Below, one piece after another: positions 1-6,355 of a DNA stretch of 29,446 nt. This stretch comes from a virus. Both the position numbers and the translations under genes were made by a program. Numbering within the stretch: the stretch's first letter is position 1; each line of letters begins with the position of its first letter. A model generated the notes under the pieces. It searched no databases and was not told the DNA's origin. It worked only from the letters and a program-made list of their open reading frames with translations. The stretch is taken from positions 1-29,446 of IMG/VR virus record IMGVR_UViG_3300009604_000050. One strand, given 5' to 3'.

Positions 1-1446
1 ATCTATAGTATCGTCATGAGCCATCCTTGGCCCAAATGTCATTATTTCTCTATGTAGATCATACTGCGTTTTCTTAATATGCACCTGACCTACTGCAAAT
101 CTTTGAGCTAGAATCTCTTGTATTCTATCTCTCTTACTCATTCTATTACCTGGCTTCTCTTCCTTAAAAGGAATAATAAACTCATTACGTCTCCTCATTT
201 CTGCTCGTATAGCTTGAAAAATAGGTTTAGACATACTAGTATCCTCAATGGTAAAGAGGGTAGGGTTATAGAACTTAGCATATTCAAATATGTAATCCAC
301 TATTCCCTTTTGCCCAGTTCCAGCAATACCAAGTACAGGTAAAGTTCTATTATGTATATAATCAAGAACATAAATATTATTGTCCGATGTAACAGCTACT
401 ACAATTATAACACTATAGTCAGTGTTTCTTCTTGCTGAGTCAGTTGCCGGATCTACTCCTACAAAAATGTTACAAGGCTTAGGGTCATCTCCATCGGGTA
501 TAATGAATGTAAGACCTGTATCAGCATCTTTAGTAAAAGTGCCATCCCAATACTTAATATGATCCCTATTAAAAATTGAATCTGCTTCACTTTGAACCTC
601 CATCATATATTCCTGATAAAACTTCTGTGGTGTCCCAGAATCCTGATAAAACTTCTTCTTTCTTTCCATCTCTTTATGACCAAACCATGAAGGCCAAAGA
701 GTAGTACCACCATCTTGTAAAGCTTTATATGTGATTACCTTCCAAGAATAATCCTCCTCCTCCTTAATAGATTGTTCCCATCCTACTAAAATCTTTTGAA
801 TAAAGCTATCATAATGTACTGGAGTACCATTTATTCTAAGTCGGCCTGTCTTCGGTTCCAATGCAGGAAAGACAACAGCCGTAACGAGGTTGGATATTTT
901 CGCCCTCGATTCAGGAGTAATAGTGTTATTCTCGTCTTCAAAATCATCAAGAACGATAAGATCATAACGCTTATGAAGCTTGGCACCACCACGAATACCA
1001 GATAAATTACTCTTAGAAATAAGTTTAGTGCCATTCTTGAGTTCGATATCATCTTCTGTCCATTTCCTCCCTTTTAAATCGCCAAAATAATAGCGTACTT
1101 TATCATTAAATTCGATATGATATTTAATATAGTCTAAATTAGGAACAGAGATCTTAGAGCTTGCCGCTACCCATCCATAGAACAAAGGTTCTTTTGTAAA
1201 GCAGAAGTCATGTAGAATGTTACACTTGGTAAGAACAGTTTTACCGTGACCCCTAGGCAAAATAACTGCAAGCTGTCTAAGATCTGTATTCATTAATGCA
1301 TCAGCTACTTCATAATGAAAAAATGGAGTTTCTGATCTTTCAAAGTCATCAGGAAGGAAAAGTTTACCAAAAGCTATTAAATCTTTACTAGCAAGTCTTA
1401 ATTCTTCTTCAGCTTGGGATACATTCTGTGTATTGATATTTGCCAT
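1..1446 (-). CDS. terL: Terminase large subunit (TerL), 3' end beyond window
   Basis: This is the packaging motor ATPase and nuclease that docks on the portal and cuts concatemeric DNA. I translated it from the minus strand: 482 codons are open with no stop before position 1, so the C-terminal end is outside the window. Walker A is LPRGHGKT (residues 63-70) and Walker B is LIVLDDFED (163-171). A motif III-like INGTP lies near 206-210. The RNase H-like nuclease starts at VGVDPATD (329-336), has a second acidic site IEDTS (about 400-404), and a third at HDDTID just before the edge. The ATG at 1446 overlaps the upstream stop as TAATG, so it is translationally coupled to the 78-aa gene. A short in-frame duplication around residues 264-280 repeats KFYQ(D/E). 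The family call is secure from the motifs. Confidence 0.96.
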   Translation of the reverse strand, partial: MANINTQNVSQAEEELRLASKDLIAFGKLFLPDDFERSETPFFHYEVADALMNTDLRQLAVILPRGHGKTVLTKCNILHDFCFTKEPLFYGWVAASSKISVPNLDYIKYHIEFNDKVRYYFGDLKGRKWTEDDIELKNGTKLISKSNLSGIRGGAKLHKRYDLIVLDDFEDENNTITPESRAKISNLVTAVVFPALEPKTGRLRINGTPVHYDSFIQKILVGWEQSIKEEEDYSWKVITYKALQDGGTTLWPSWFGHKEMERKKKFYQDSGTPQKFYQEYMMEVQSEADSIFNRDHIKYWDGTFTKDADTGLTFIIPDGDDPKPCNIFVGVDPATDSARRNTDYSVIIVVAVTSDNNIYVLDYIHNRTLPVLGIAGTGQKGIVDYIFEYAKFYNPTLFTIEDTSMSKPIFQAIRAEMRRRNEFIIPFKEEKPGNRMSKRDRIQEILAQRFAVGQVHIKKTQYDLHREIMTFGPRMAHDDTID

Positions 1447-1682
1447 TAAAACATCTTAGTAATACTAATTTTTAAATCCTGCTTTCTATCACCCATATAT
1501 TGATTGTATCCTAAATCTACCCCATATCCTTTTCCTAAATCGACACCAAGATTTGCAGATAAGTTTTCCAATTTATTTGGATCTAGCCTTCCTGATTCTA
1601 TACCATCTAATAAAGTCTTTCCTAAAATATTATATAGATTATGAGTTAGTTCTATATTTCCTTTCTTAATTTTTTCTGCCAT
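1446..1682 (-). CDS. Small hypothetical protein between TerS and TerL
   Basis: 78 aa, not recognised. It begins MAEKIKKGNIELTHNLYNIL and has a glycine-rich centre (NLGVDLGKGYGVDLGYNQYMGD) with two similar VDLG units, which suggests beta structure. There is no signal peptide, membrane segment or cysteine pair. Both ends overlap neighbours as TAATG (with the 150-aa gene upstream and terL downstream), so it is part of a tightly coupled packaging or structural operon. It could be a minor virion or packaging accessory protein, but only its position supports that. Confidence 0.75.
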   Translation of the reverse strand: MAEKIKKGNIELTHNLYNILGKTLLDGIESGRLDPNKLENLSANLGVDLGKGYGVDLGYNQYMGDRKQDLKISITKMF

Positions 1683-2134
1683 TATCTAAGAAACTCCCTA
1701 TCTTCTATCTTAAATTCCTCAATAGGTCTAGGAATATCTGAACCAATAACATCACGCACATCTTCTAATCTTCCTGTATGTTTTTGAAGAAGTCCTTGCA
1801 AAAAGCCAGCGTCTTCAAGAAGACTAAATTCATTTGGATCCATTTCATTCATCACATCCTTATCGTGCCTAATTTCTTCCCATTTTAAAGCTCTCTCTCC
1901 TATAAGTCCAGGTTTTAAATTATCAAGCCAATCTTTAAAGCCTAACCTGCCTTTATTCGGATCTCTACGATAGGAAGTATCTAAGGTATTTAATAAGGTA
2001 TCACGATACTTTTTTTGCTCTGTTGGTGTCATATCCATTTCAAATTCAGAATACATAATAGCACCTCCAGTAATATCATTATCTGGAGCAACTGTATTCA
2101 TTGCATTAAATGCTTTATCGTCTATTTCTGCCAT
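1682..2134 (-). CDS. Hypothetical acidic phage protein
   Basis: 150 aa, not recognised. It is acidic and probably mostly helical, with many D/E residues and segments such as MTPTEQKKYRDTLLNTLD and FSLLEDAGFLQGLLQKHTG. The start at 2134 has a good ribosome binding site (GAGGAAGG) that lies inside the end of the 32-aa gene, which it overlaps by 13 nt. It ends in a TAATG overlap with the 78-aa gene. Its place between a peptidoglycan-hydrolase-like gene and terL suggests a virion or packaging accessory role, by context only. Confidence 0.8.
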   Translation of the reverse strand: MAEIDDKAFNAMNTVAPDNDITGGAIMYSEFEMDMTPTEQKKYRDTLLNTLDTSYRRDPNKGRLGFKDWLDNLKPGLIGERALKWEEIRHDKDVMNEMDPNEFSLLEDAGFLQGLLQKHTGRLEDVRDVIGSDIPRPIEEFKIEDREFLR

Positions 2135-2220
2135 GCCTTCCTCTCTTGTTTTTTAATGAATGTATCTTTTAGTGGTAGTTTTAAGTAATCTCTAATTTTT
2201 TGTGCTGGGGTTTTCTTCAT
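2122..2220 (-). CDS. Mini-protein, 32 aa, coupled to both neighbours
   Basis: A short open frame reading MKKTPAQKIRDYLKL and ending in ERKAWQK. Its ATG overlaps the stop of the 209-aa gene as ATGA, and its 3' end overlaps the start of the 150-aa gene. It is basic (about nine K/R in 32 residues) and could form one amphipathic helix. A weak AGGAG lies about 10 nt upstream. Without it there would be an unusual 80-nt gap in an operon where every other junction overlaps, which is the main reason to call it real. Function unknown. Confidence 0.55.
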   Translation of the reverse strand: MKKTPAQKIRDYLKLPLKDTFIKKQERKAWQK

Positions 2221-2846
2221 TTTAAAAAGCTCTCCTTATTTTCAAGTTCTAAAACTTCATCAGTAATATCCATTCCTAATTTATTCTTAGCCCAACTTTT
2301 CTTTTCTTCTCTTTCTTTATTAGTCTTCCAGCCTGCCCAATGCTTGTCAAGCCACCAATCAAGAAATTTTTCCTTACTTTTACCAGAAGCAACCCATTTA
2401 TCATATTGCTTACGACCTCCTGCTTGTGACATAATATTCGCTGCCATTAAAAAGCTTTGCTGATGAGGATATAATTTTGCCTTTACATCATAGCTACTGT
2501 CACCTGCTATAGCTTCTTTATAATGTCTGGCAAGAGCTTTTGGAGTAAGTTCTTCAGGTAAATTTGTATATGCCCTTGTTAGCCTAGTCATTCCTCCTTG
2601 ATGAGGGCCGGTTTCCAATTGATATAATCCTGCCCCTCTATTATCAGGATCCCCACCTTTCTGATAATCATCCTTACCTCCACTAGATTCTAAATCCGTA
2701 ATGAGTTGTAAAAACTCGTTCATATTCTCTTCTTTTACAGGAGCTACATTTTCCCATCCAGATGTAATAGTTGACATATCCCAGTTTTCAGGTCTTACAT
2801 CCTCTTCAGGTGCTAAAGGTTTAGACAGGAAATCAAGTATTGCCAT
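2217..2846 (-). CDS. Lytic transglycosylase/lysozyme-like protein
   Basis: 209 aa. Residues 41-140 look like a lysozyme-superfamily (SLT-type) domain: a helix ending in DLESSGG, where E53 would be the catalytic glutamate, followed by RGAGLYQLE (70-78), which matches the G-x-x-Q-(L/I) strand of soluble lytic transglycosylases. A later aromatic stretch, FLDWWLDKHWAGWKTN (about 160-175), fits the end of such a fold. It would cut glycan strands of host peptidoglycan. With no signal peptide and a location in the packaging operon, it is more likely virion-borne for entry than a lysis endolysin. The start at 2846 overlaps the TerS end by 14 nt. The family call rests on two short motifs. Confidence 0.6.
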   Translation of the reverse strand: MAILDFLSKPLAPEEDVRPENWDMSTITSGWENVAPVKEENMNEFLQLITDLESSGGKDDYQKGGDPDNRGAGLYQLETGPHQGGMTRLTRAYTNLPEELTPKALARHYKEAIAGDSSYDVKAKLYPHQQSFLMAANIMSQAGGRKQYDKWVASGKSKEKFLDWWLDKHWAGWKTNKEREEKKSWAKNKLGMDITDEVLELENKESFLK

Positions 2847-3573
2847 CTTCTATCTCCTTTGGTCTTGTAACCTCTTCTAGTTTTTCTGGTGTAAAGCCTT
2901 GAAATAAAGCTCCTGTCACTGTAGTAATCTTAGTTTGATTCTTATCTTCCATATCCATAATATCTGCTAACTTAAACAAGGCCTTCAATTTAGTGTCAGC
3001 CTTCTCGCAAGAGTCAATTACCTCCTTTATATTACTAAGCACATAATTTTCATCTAATCCCAAATCCTCCATATAGGGCTTTAACTCTTCTTTCATAGCA
3101 CTCCTTATTCTTGAAGTTTTAATAAGTTGACCGGCACGTGTACCGGCATAATGTGGGTTATTAGTAGGAAAGGCTTTAAGATATGCTCCACGTGGATCCA
3201 TACCTCCTGCCAAATATGTAACAAATAATTCTTCACGTGTGGATAAATTCTCTCTATCATCTAATCTTTGATTCCTTTCGACATCACCACCAAGCGAATA
3301 GATATTCACACGCCTGGAAGTATCCATCTTTGTTTTAGGAGAAACAATGAACGTACCAGTACAAGTACCTATATAGGCAACCTTTCGCACTTTACCTTTT
3401 GGCTTGGTCATTGCTCCTTTACGCAGTATCTGAATATAGCAACCATCATCGGCTAATACCCAGTCAAATAAATCACCCTTACGCCAATCCTTTTTTGGAT
3501 AAACATCAGAAGGTAATTCATCCTCTGAATCATATACTACATATTGTGCATTATTAACTGTATAATGTCTCAT
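2833..3573 (-). CDS. terS: Terminase small subunit-like protein with extra N-terminal domain
   Basis: 246 aa. The C-terminal half matches small terminase subunits: LSTREELFVTYLAGGMDPRG (from about residue 110) is the typical L-T-x-(K/R)-(Q/E)-E-x-F helix, followed by AYLKAFP, a second helix AGTRAGQLIKTSRIRSAMKE, and an oligomerisation-type helical region with VLSNIKEVID...KLKALFKLADIM. This subunit recognises the packaging site and stimulates TerL. The first 105 residues form a separate beta-rich region (GDLFDWVLADDGCYIQILRK, then AYIGTCTGTFIV) not found in short TerS proteins. It may be an SH3-like fold. The start is at 3573; its ribosome binding site is poor, and a GC-rich hairpin lies just upstream. 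Confidence 0.72.
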   Translation of the reverse strand: MRHYTVNNAQYVVYDSEDELPSDVYPKKDWRKGDLFDWVLADDGCYIQILRKGAMTKPKGKVRKVAYIGTCTGTFIVSPKTKMDTSRRVNIYSLGGDVERNQRLDDRENLSTREELFVTYLAGGMDPRGAYLKAFPTNNPHYAGTRAGQLIKTSRIRSAMKEELKPYMEDLGLDENYVLSNIKEVIDSCEKADTKLKALFKLADIMDMEDKNQTKITTVTGALFQGFTPEKLEEVTRPKEIEDGNT

Positions 3574-3586
3574 ATTTTATTAAAGT

Positions 3587-3608
3587 CCGGAGCCCCCAAG
3601 GGCTTCGG
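3587..3608. promoter_or_regulatory. GC-rich hairpin between the 46-aa gene and terS
   Basis: Nine-pair stem (3587-3595 with 3600-3608) around a 4-nt loop, conspicuous in an AT-rich context and lying 14 nt upstream of the terS ATG. Read on the minus strand it has one A-C mismatch. Read on the plus strand that position is a G-U pair. It is not followed by a T-run on either strand, so it is a poor terminator. It may attenuate or modulate terS translation, or belong to an antisense RNA. Confidence 0.45.
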
Positions 3609-3611
3609 TGA

Positions 3612-3752
3612 TTAAGCTAATCCTAATATATCTGATTCCTGTAAATAAGGTAATAATTCAGGAGGTAGCTTTATAATACCATCTCCAGTATCCAACCAAA
3701 CACCGTCAGCATCTTCATACATTTCCTGCAACTCATCATGTTGTTTCTTCAT
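3612..3752 (-). CDS. Small acidic hypothetical protein, first gene of the leftward operon
   Basis: 46 aa: begins MKKQHDELQEMYEDADGVWL and ends in ESDILGLA. It is acidic, with a leucine/proline-rich second half (IIKLPPELLPYLQE). A strong GGAGG lies 7 nt upstream of the ATG, which argues strongly for translation. It precedes terS by 38 nt containing the GC-rich hairpin. Function unknown. As the first gene of the late packaging operon it could be a small regulator or virion component. Confidence 0.7.
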   Translation of the reverse strand: MKKQHDELQEMYEDADGVWLDTGDGIIKLPPELLPYLQESDILGLA

Positions 3753-4303
3753 ACTGAACCTCCACTATTAGATAGAGTTATCCCTGAGAGGGAAAACCCT
3801 ATTTTTTGGATCTTTAACTTAAAACTTCACTTAAAGCCAGTAATGTTCTCCCATACTTTAAAGCTTATATTTAAGCAGTTTCTATCGGTTGTCGGGGGAA
3901 TCTCTAACCTCTATATGAGGGAGCAACCCAACGTCTGACCCATTTAGCAGAACCATCTCAGGGGTACTAACTGGGTGATAGCTTTATGCTACCGATGTAT
4001 TAATCTACCACTATAAAGAATCCTATGCAAACAAATTCATTTTATTTGAGAAGTAATAATATCAATATCATGATTATCTTATCGAGAATCCATAACAAAA
4101 TCAGTAAATTTAGTTTTGTCTGCATGAGTAAATATACGACACTTATACCGAAGTTTCAAAAATTATGCAATTTTAGTGTGTGGGGTTTTATACAATGGTG
4201 TACCCCTAAAAAGGGTTTTTACACTATCGTTTTACGTTATTTTTGATTTGATTTATTTTAGTTGAATTTTAGTAATTTAAAGAACTAATATGGAGATTAA
4301 TGT
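3753..4303. other. Divergent intergenic region (leader and promoter region)
   Basis: About 550 nt separating the leftward packaging operon from the rightward early block. No convincing gene is present in any frame. It holds a compact structured domain (3884-3996, listed separately) and two short CCCT/AGGG stems each followed by a T-run: 3789-3800 then ATTTTTT, and 4204-4215 then TTTTT. These look like weak terminators for plus-strand transcripts, though the stems are only four pairs. The remainder is very AT-rich. Promoters for both operons and possibly an origin should lie here, but I could not fix a convincing -35/-10 pair. Confidence 0.6.
3884..3996 (-). ncRNA. Structured leader RNA of the packaging operon (candidate)
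   Basis: On the minus strand an outer stem ATCGGT/ACCGAT (3991-3996 with 3884-3889) encloses several helices: GGTAGC/GCTATC with a 5-nt loop, CACCCA-type 5-pair stem with TGGGT, CCTC/GAGG, and GGTTG/CAACC. The GGTAGC/GCTATC helix needs a G-U pair on the minus strand, which would be A-C on the plus strand. That points to leftward transcription. It could be a 5' leader regulating late expression or a separate small RNA. No tRNA signature (T-loop or D-loop consensus) is present. Confidence 0.45.
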
Positions 4304-4561
4304 ATGATATATCTTGAAGATATAAAGACTGAAGCTGAAGCTGATGCTGCTGTTGCAGAGTGTGAGATAGCAGCTATTGAAGCTAGTGAGGCCATTAGTA
4401 ACAAGCGTAATAGAATTATGCGTGCTGAACGTGACATTAAATGTCTACAGAAGCTCTGTGTGTTACGTAAGTGGAAAGGCCCACAAGAGAGGCTAACAGC
4501 AATGCTTGATAGACTCGGTGAAGCTAAGACTGAGTTACAAGTTAATCTGTGGCGTAGCTAA
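4304..4561 (+). CDS. Coiled-coil hypothetical protein, first gene of rightward block
   Basis: 85 aa, not recognised. The composition (EAEADAAVAECEIAAIEASE, then NKRNRIMRAERDIKCLQKL) predicts one long alpha-helical, probably coiled-coil segment followed by a short amphipathic end. The ATG is preceded by GGAG at good spacing. It stands alone, with the 550-nt divergent region before it and a terminator-like hairpin and a large noncoding interval after it. It is therefore probably transcribed from its own early promoter. Confidence 0.75.
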   Translation: MIYLEDIKTEAEADAAVAECEIAAIEASEAISNKRNRIMRAERDIKCLQKLCVLRKWKGPQERLTAMLDRLGEAKTELQVNLWRS

Positions 4562-4588
4562 CAGTCAAGGGTGGTGTCCACAACTATT

Positions 4589-4614
4589 AGGGGTGAGTGT
4601 AATAACTTGCCCCT
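4589..4614 (+). terminator. Terminator-like hairpin after the 85-aa gene
   Basis: AGGGG (4589-4593) pairs with CCCCT (4610-4614) across a 16-nt loop, followed by a pyrimidine/T-rich run (TCTATCATTT). It lies 28 nt after the stop of the 85-aa gene and before the promoter candidate at 4633. This position suggests it separates that gene from the large noncoding RNA. The loop is long and the T-run imperfect, so termination may be partial. Confidence 0.45.
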
Positions 4615-4632
4615 TCTATCATTTACACACAC

Positions 4633-4661
4633 TTGTCATGCACATTACCGTATGATATATA
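4633..4661 (+). promoter_or_regulatory. Sigma70-type promoter candidate for the large ncRNA
   Basis: TTGTCA (4633-4638) and TATATA (4656-4661) are separated by exactly 17 nt. A start would fall near 4668, about 22 nt before the first large stem of the structured RNA and over 900 nt before the next gene. The -35 matches five of six consensus bases, the -10 four to five. In an AT-rich genome such pairs occur by chance, but the placement is striking. Confidence 0.5.
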
Positions 4662-4667
4662 TACCAA

Positions 4668-5575
4668 CTTATACTAAACATATGATTTAAGAGTAGAGAG
4701 CTGTATTCGTGAGAGCAGCCGGGTTTCACGTGACATTTCGTATCCGTTTCGCCTTTTTGATACTCTGCATTACCAACATAGTGGCTGGAGATAACCCTGT
4801 CGATACTTGTAGGAGCATTCTAGCCACTGTTGTAAATGTTTAAACAAATTTAAGTCCATAACCCTGTGACTTAATTAAAGGATGAGTTAATACTACCGGA
4901 GTAATGCGATAGACAGTACCAGCTGGACTTAGTTTATCCCCTTATCCTTTAAAGTTTTCACCCCAGTCTAACAAGCAGGATAGGACTATAAAGCTCAGCT
5001 CTTTTCGAGTATGCGATTGCATTGTGCATAAAGACCTGCTAAATAATTCTATTTGCGTCAAGTTACCTACAAGTATCTTGAACCGGTGAAACAATCCTAT
5101 TGTAGTAGGAGCGTTGACTAAGGGAAGCAATACGATCAGCCACTTTTACATAACATTTTATAACACTATAGATAGGTTGTGAAATGAATACGGTAAGTGC
5201 AGTCTGGTGTAAGTCAGACCTGATCTAATATTTTGTGTCGACCATAGGCACACTATAGGTTAAATCACCTAGGATAGGCTCCAAAAGTCGTTCTTCGGAA
5301 GGCGTATAGCTAGTCACCCATTATACGATAATACTCTGGTCACTTGAGCAAGGTTAATAGTGACATCTTTTACAATGATCCATCGTGAATGGTTTATAGA
5401 GCATAGAGACAACCTTCGGGGGAACTATGTTTTATCATTGTATTACGAGCGTTTCGGAGCCAGACGTTAATTGCTGGTCAAGAGTACTTACAGAATGATG
5501 TGTACAGTTGTTCGTGGTAAGTTGCAACCATTTGAGTACGTATAAGATGGTGTAAGCAACCCCTCTATCGCTCTA
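4668..5575 (+). ncRNA. Giant ornate structured noncoding RNA (GOLLD/ROOL-like candidate)
   Basis: About 900 nt with no convincing gene but dense complementary pairs. In order: AGAGTA 4690/TACTCT 4761; CAAC-AGTGGCT 4774-4786/AGCCACTGTTG 4822-4832; TAAGTCC 4851/GGACTTA 4925; TTAAAGGAT 4875/ATCCTTTAA 4944, which crosses the previous stem as a pseudoknot; AGCAGG 4974/CCTGCT 5035; TATGC 5010/GCATA 5026; TCAAG 5058/CTTGA 5077; CACTT 5141/AAGTG 5195; GTCTG 5202/CAGAC 5215; TAGGT 5256/ACCTA 5267; a TTC-TTCG-GAA tetraloop hairpin near 5290; CGTATA 5303/TATACG 5322; GTCACT 5339/AGTGAC 5359; TACAATGAT 5371/ATCATTGTA 5434 enclosing two further hairpins; GAGCG 5447/CGCTC 5569 closing the last domain. Loop 4803-4813 is complementary over 11 nt to hairpin loop 5066-5076. 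Size, ornateness and phage location resemble the GOLLD and ROOL classes. Membership is unproven. Confidence 0.72.
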
Positions 5576-5583
5576 AAATTTAA

Positions 5584-5593
5584 ACCAACATAA
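5584..5593 (+). promoter_or_regulatory. ACCAACATAA leader motif (recurs before four genes)
   Basis: The motif ACCAACATAA lies between the end of the giant RNA and the ribosome binding site of the 115-aa gene. Close copies occur at 6329-6335, 7288-7294 (CCCAACA) and 8111-8120. Each is preceded by an A/T-rich run such as AAATTTAA and each lies 10-27 nt before an ATG. It could be a transcription start or processing site, or a binding site for a phage factor. Confidence 0.45.
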
Positions 5594-5610
5594 ACATGGA
5601 AGGGTAATAA

Positions 5611-5958
5611 ATGAAATCAGCCAAAGAACGAAAGATGGATCGTAAAGCAAAACATAAAGCTCTATCTGTTGCAAAGACAGTTAAATCTCGTCAAAGAAGG
5701 CTAGATAATAAAGCCAAGCGTGCTGAAATACATGCTATTGATCCTGATATGAAAGTGAGAGTTATTAATCAAGTAACTTATGATGAAGATGGTGCTGAAA
5801 TAAAGATAGAAAATGGCATGATAGTTAAATGGTTGCCACAAGCAAATCCTGTACCTGAAACTGTTGAAGTATTTGATGCTGAAATTGAAGAGATTGAAGC
5901 AGTTGAGGTAGATGATGTAAGTAGATTCCAAACATTAATTAAGAAATGGAGATTGTGA
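5611..5958 (+). CDS. Hypothetical protein with basic N-terminus and acidic C-terminus
   Basis: 115 aa, not recognised. Residues 1-45 are extremely lysine/arginine-rich (KERKMDRKAKHKALSVAKT and following), predicting an extended nucleic-acid-binding helix. The middle (MKVRVINQVTYDEDGAEIKI) looks beta, and residues 80-105 are strongly acidic with EIEEIEAVEVDD. The ribosome binding site GGAAGGG is well placed. It is the first gene after the giant structured RNA and shares the ACCAACATAA leader. An RNA- or DNA-binding role is plausible but inferred only from charge. The stop overlaps the next start as TGATG. Confidence 0.8.
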   Translation: MKSAKERKMDRKAKHKALSVAKTVKSRQRRLDNKAKRAEIHAIDPDMKVRVINQVTYDEDGAEIKIENGMIVKWLPQANPVPETVEVFDAEIEEIEAVEVDDVSRFQTLIKKWRL

Positions 5959-6104
5959 TGTTAGACAGATTATATGAATGGCTATTTTCAGAGAAGGAAA
6001 GAGAACCAATAGGTTTTATACCCTTATTCTTTATGATAATACTGATAAGTACAGTAGTTTGTATCTTTGTATTGTCAGTTAGTAGAGCAATAATGTGGAT
6101 ATGA
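5958..6104 (+). CDS. Small single-pass membrane protein
   Basis: 48 aa. A charged N-terminal segment (MLDRLYEWLFSEKEREP) is followed by a clear hydrophobic span at about residues 19-41 (GFIPLFFMIILISTVVCIFV) and a short basic tail. The start overlaps the previous stop (TGATG) and its stop overlaps the next start (ATGA). The topology is compatible with a small holin, a membrane anchor or an inhibitor, but no family is recognised. Pairing with a second tiny membrane protein and a lipoprotein suggests an envelope-directed cassette. Confidence 0.65.
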   Translation: MLDRLYEWLFSEKEREPIGFIPLFFMIILISTVVCIFVLSVSRAIMWI

Positions 6105-6214
6105 AGAAATGGACATATTGGGGTGCACTAATTTATGGTGCATCAGCTGGAACAATGCTATATATATTTCTATGGCTATGTGAGTTAGGTCATGCATGGA
6201 TATGGGGATATTAA
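6101..6214 (+). CDS. Tiny tryptophan-rich membrane protein
   Basis: 37 aa: starts MKKWTYWGALIYGASAGTML and ends in ELGHAWIWGY. One hydrophobic segment spans about residues 6-28, with five tryptophans overall, which is typical of small phage membrane peptides. It is translationally coupled by ATGA to the preceding 48-aa membrane protein. Function unknown; holin-like or exclusion roles are possible but not shown. Confidence 0.6.
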   Translation: MKKWTYWGALIYGASAGTMLYIFLWLCELGHAWIWGY

Positions 6215-6224
6215 TCGGAGGATA

Positions 6225-6320
6225 TAATATTGGAGAGAGTAATTAAGTAAGGGTCAAGCTAAGTAAATGAATCACAAATACCAATAAAAGCTTGGATATT
6301 GACGGCTCTCTCTAATATTA
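6225..6320 (+). ncRNA. Long-stem structured element A
   Basis: A 15-pair outer stem joins 6225-6239 (TAATATTGGAGAGAG) to 6306-6320 (CTCTCTCTAATATTA). One position is a G-U pair on the plus strand and would be A-C on the minus strand, supporting an RNA of plus-strand sense. Inside, CAAGCT (6255-6260) pairs with AGCTTG (6289-6294). There is no T-run after the stem, so it is not a simple terminator. It is followed directly by the ACCAACA motif and the lipoprotein gene. It may be an RNA-processing site or a small RNA. Confidence 0.55.
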
Positions 6321-6355
6321 TGTAAATTACCAACAAATAAAATAAGGAATAAATA

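Noticed and set aside
4025-4246. 73-aa plus-strand frame in the divergent region
   Set aside because: No ribosome binding site. It overlaps the terminator-like hairpin and has low-complexity AT-driven composition.
4942-5130. Minus-strand 62-aa frame
   Set aside because: Lies inside the giant structured RNA, with no ribosome binding site or family likeness. Its codons are determined by the stems.
4562-5610. tRNA genes inside the noncoding interval
   Set aside because: I looked for T-loop (GTTCRANNC-type) and matching acceptor stems on both strands. Isolated TTCGA words exist (for example near 5015) but their flanks do not pair as a T-arm.
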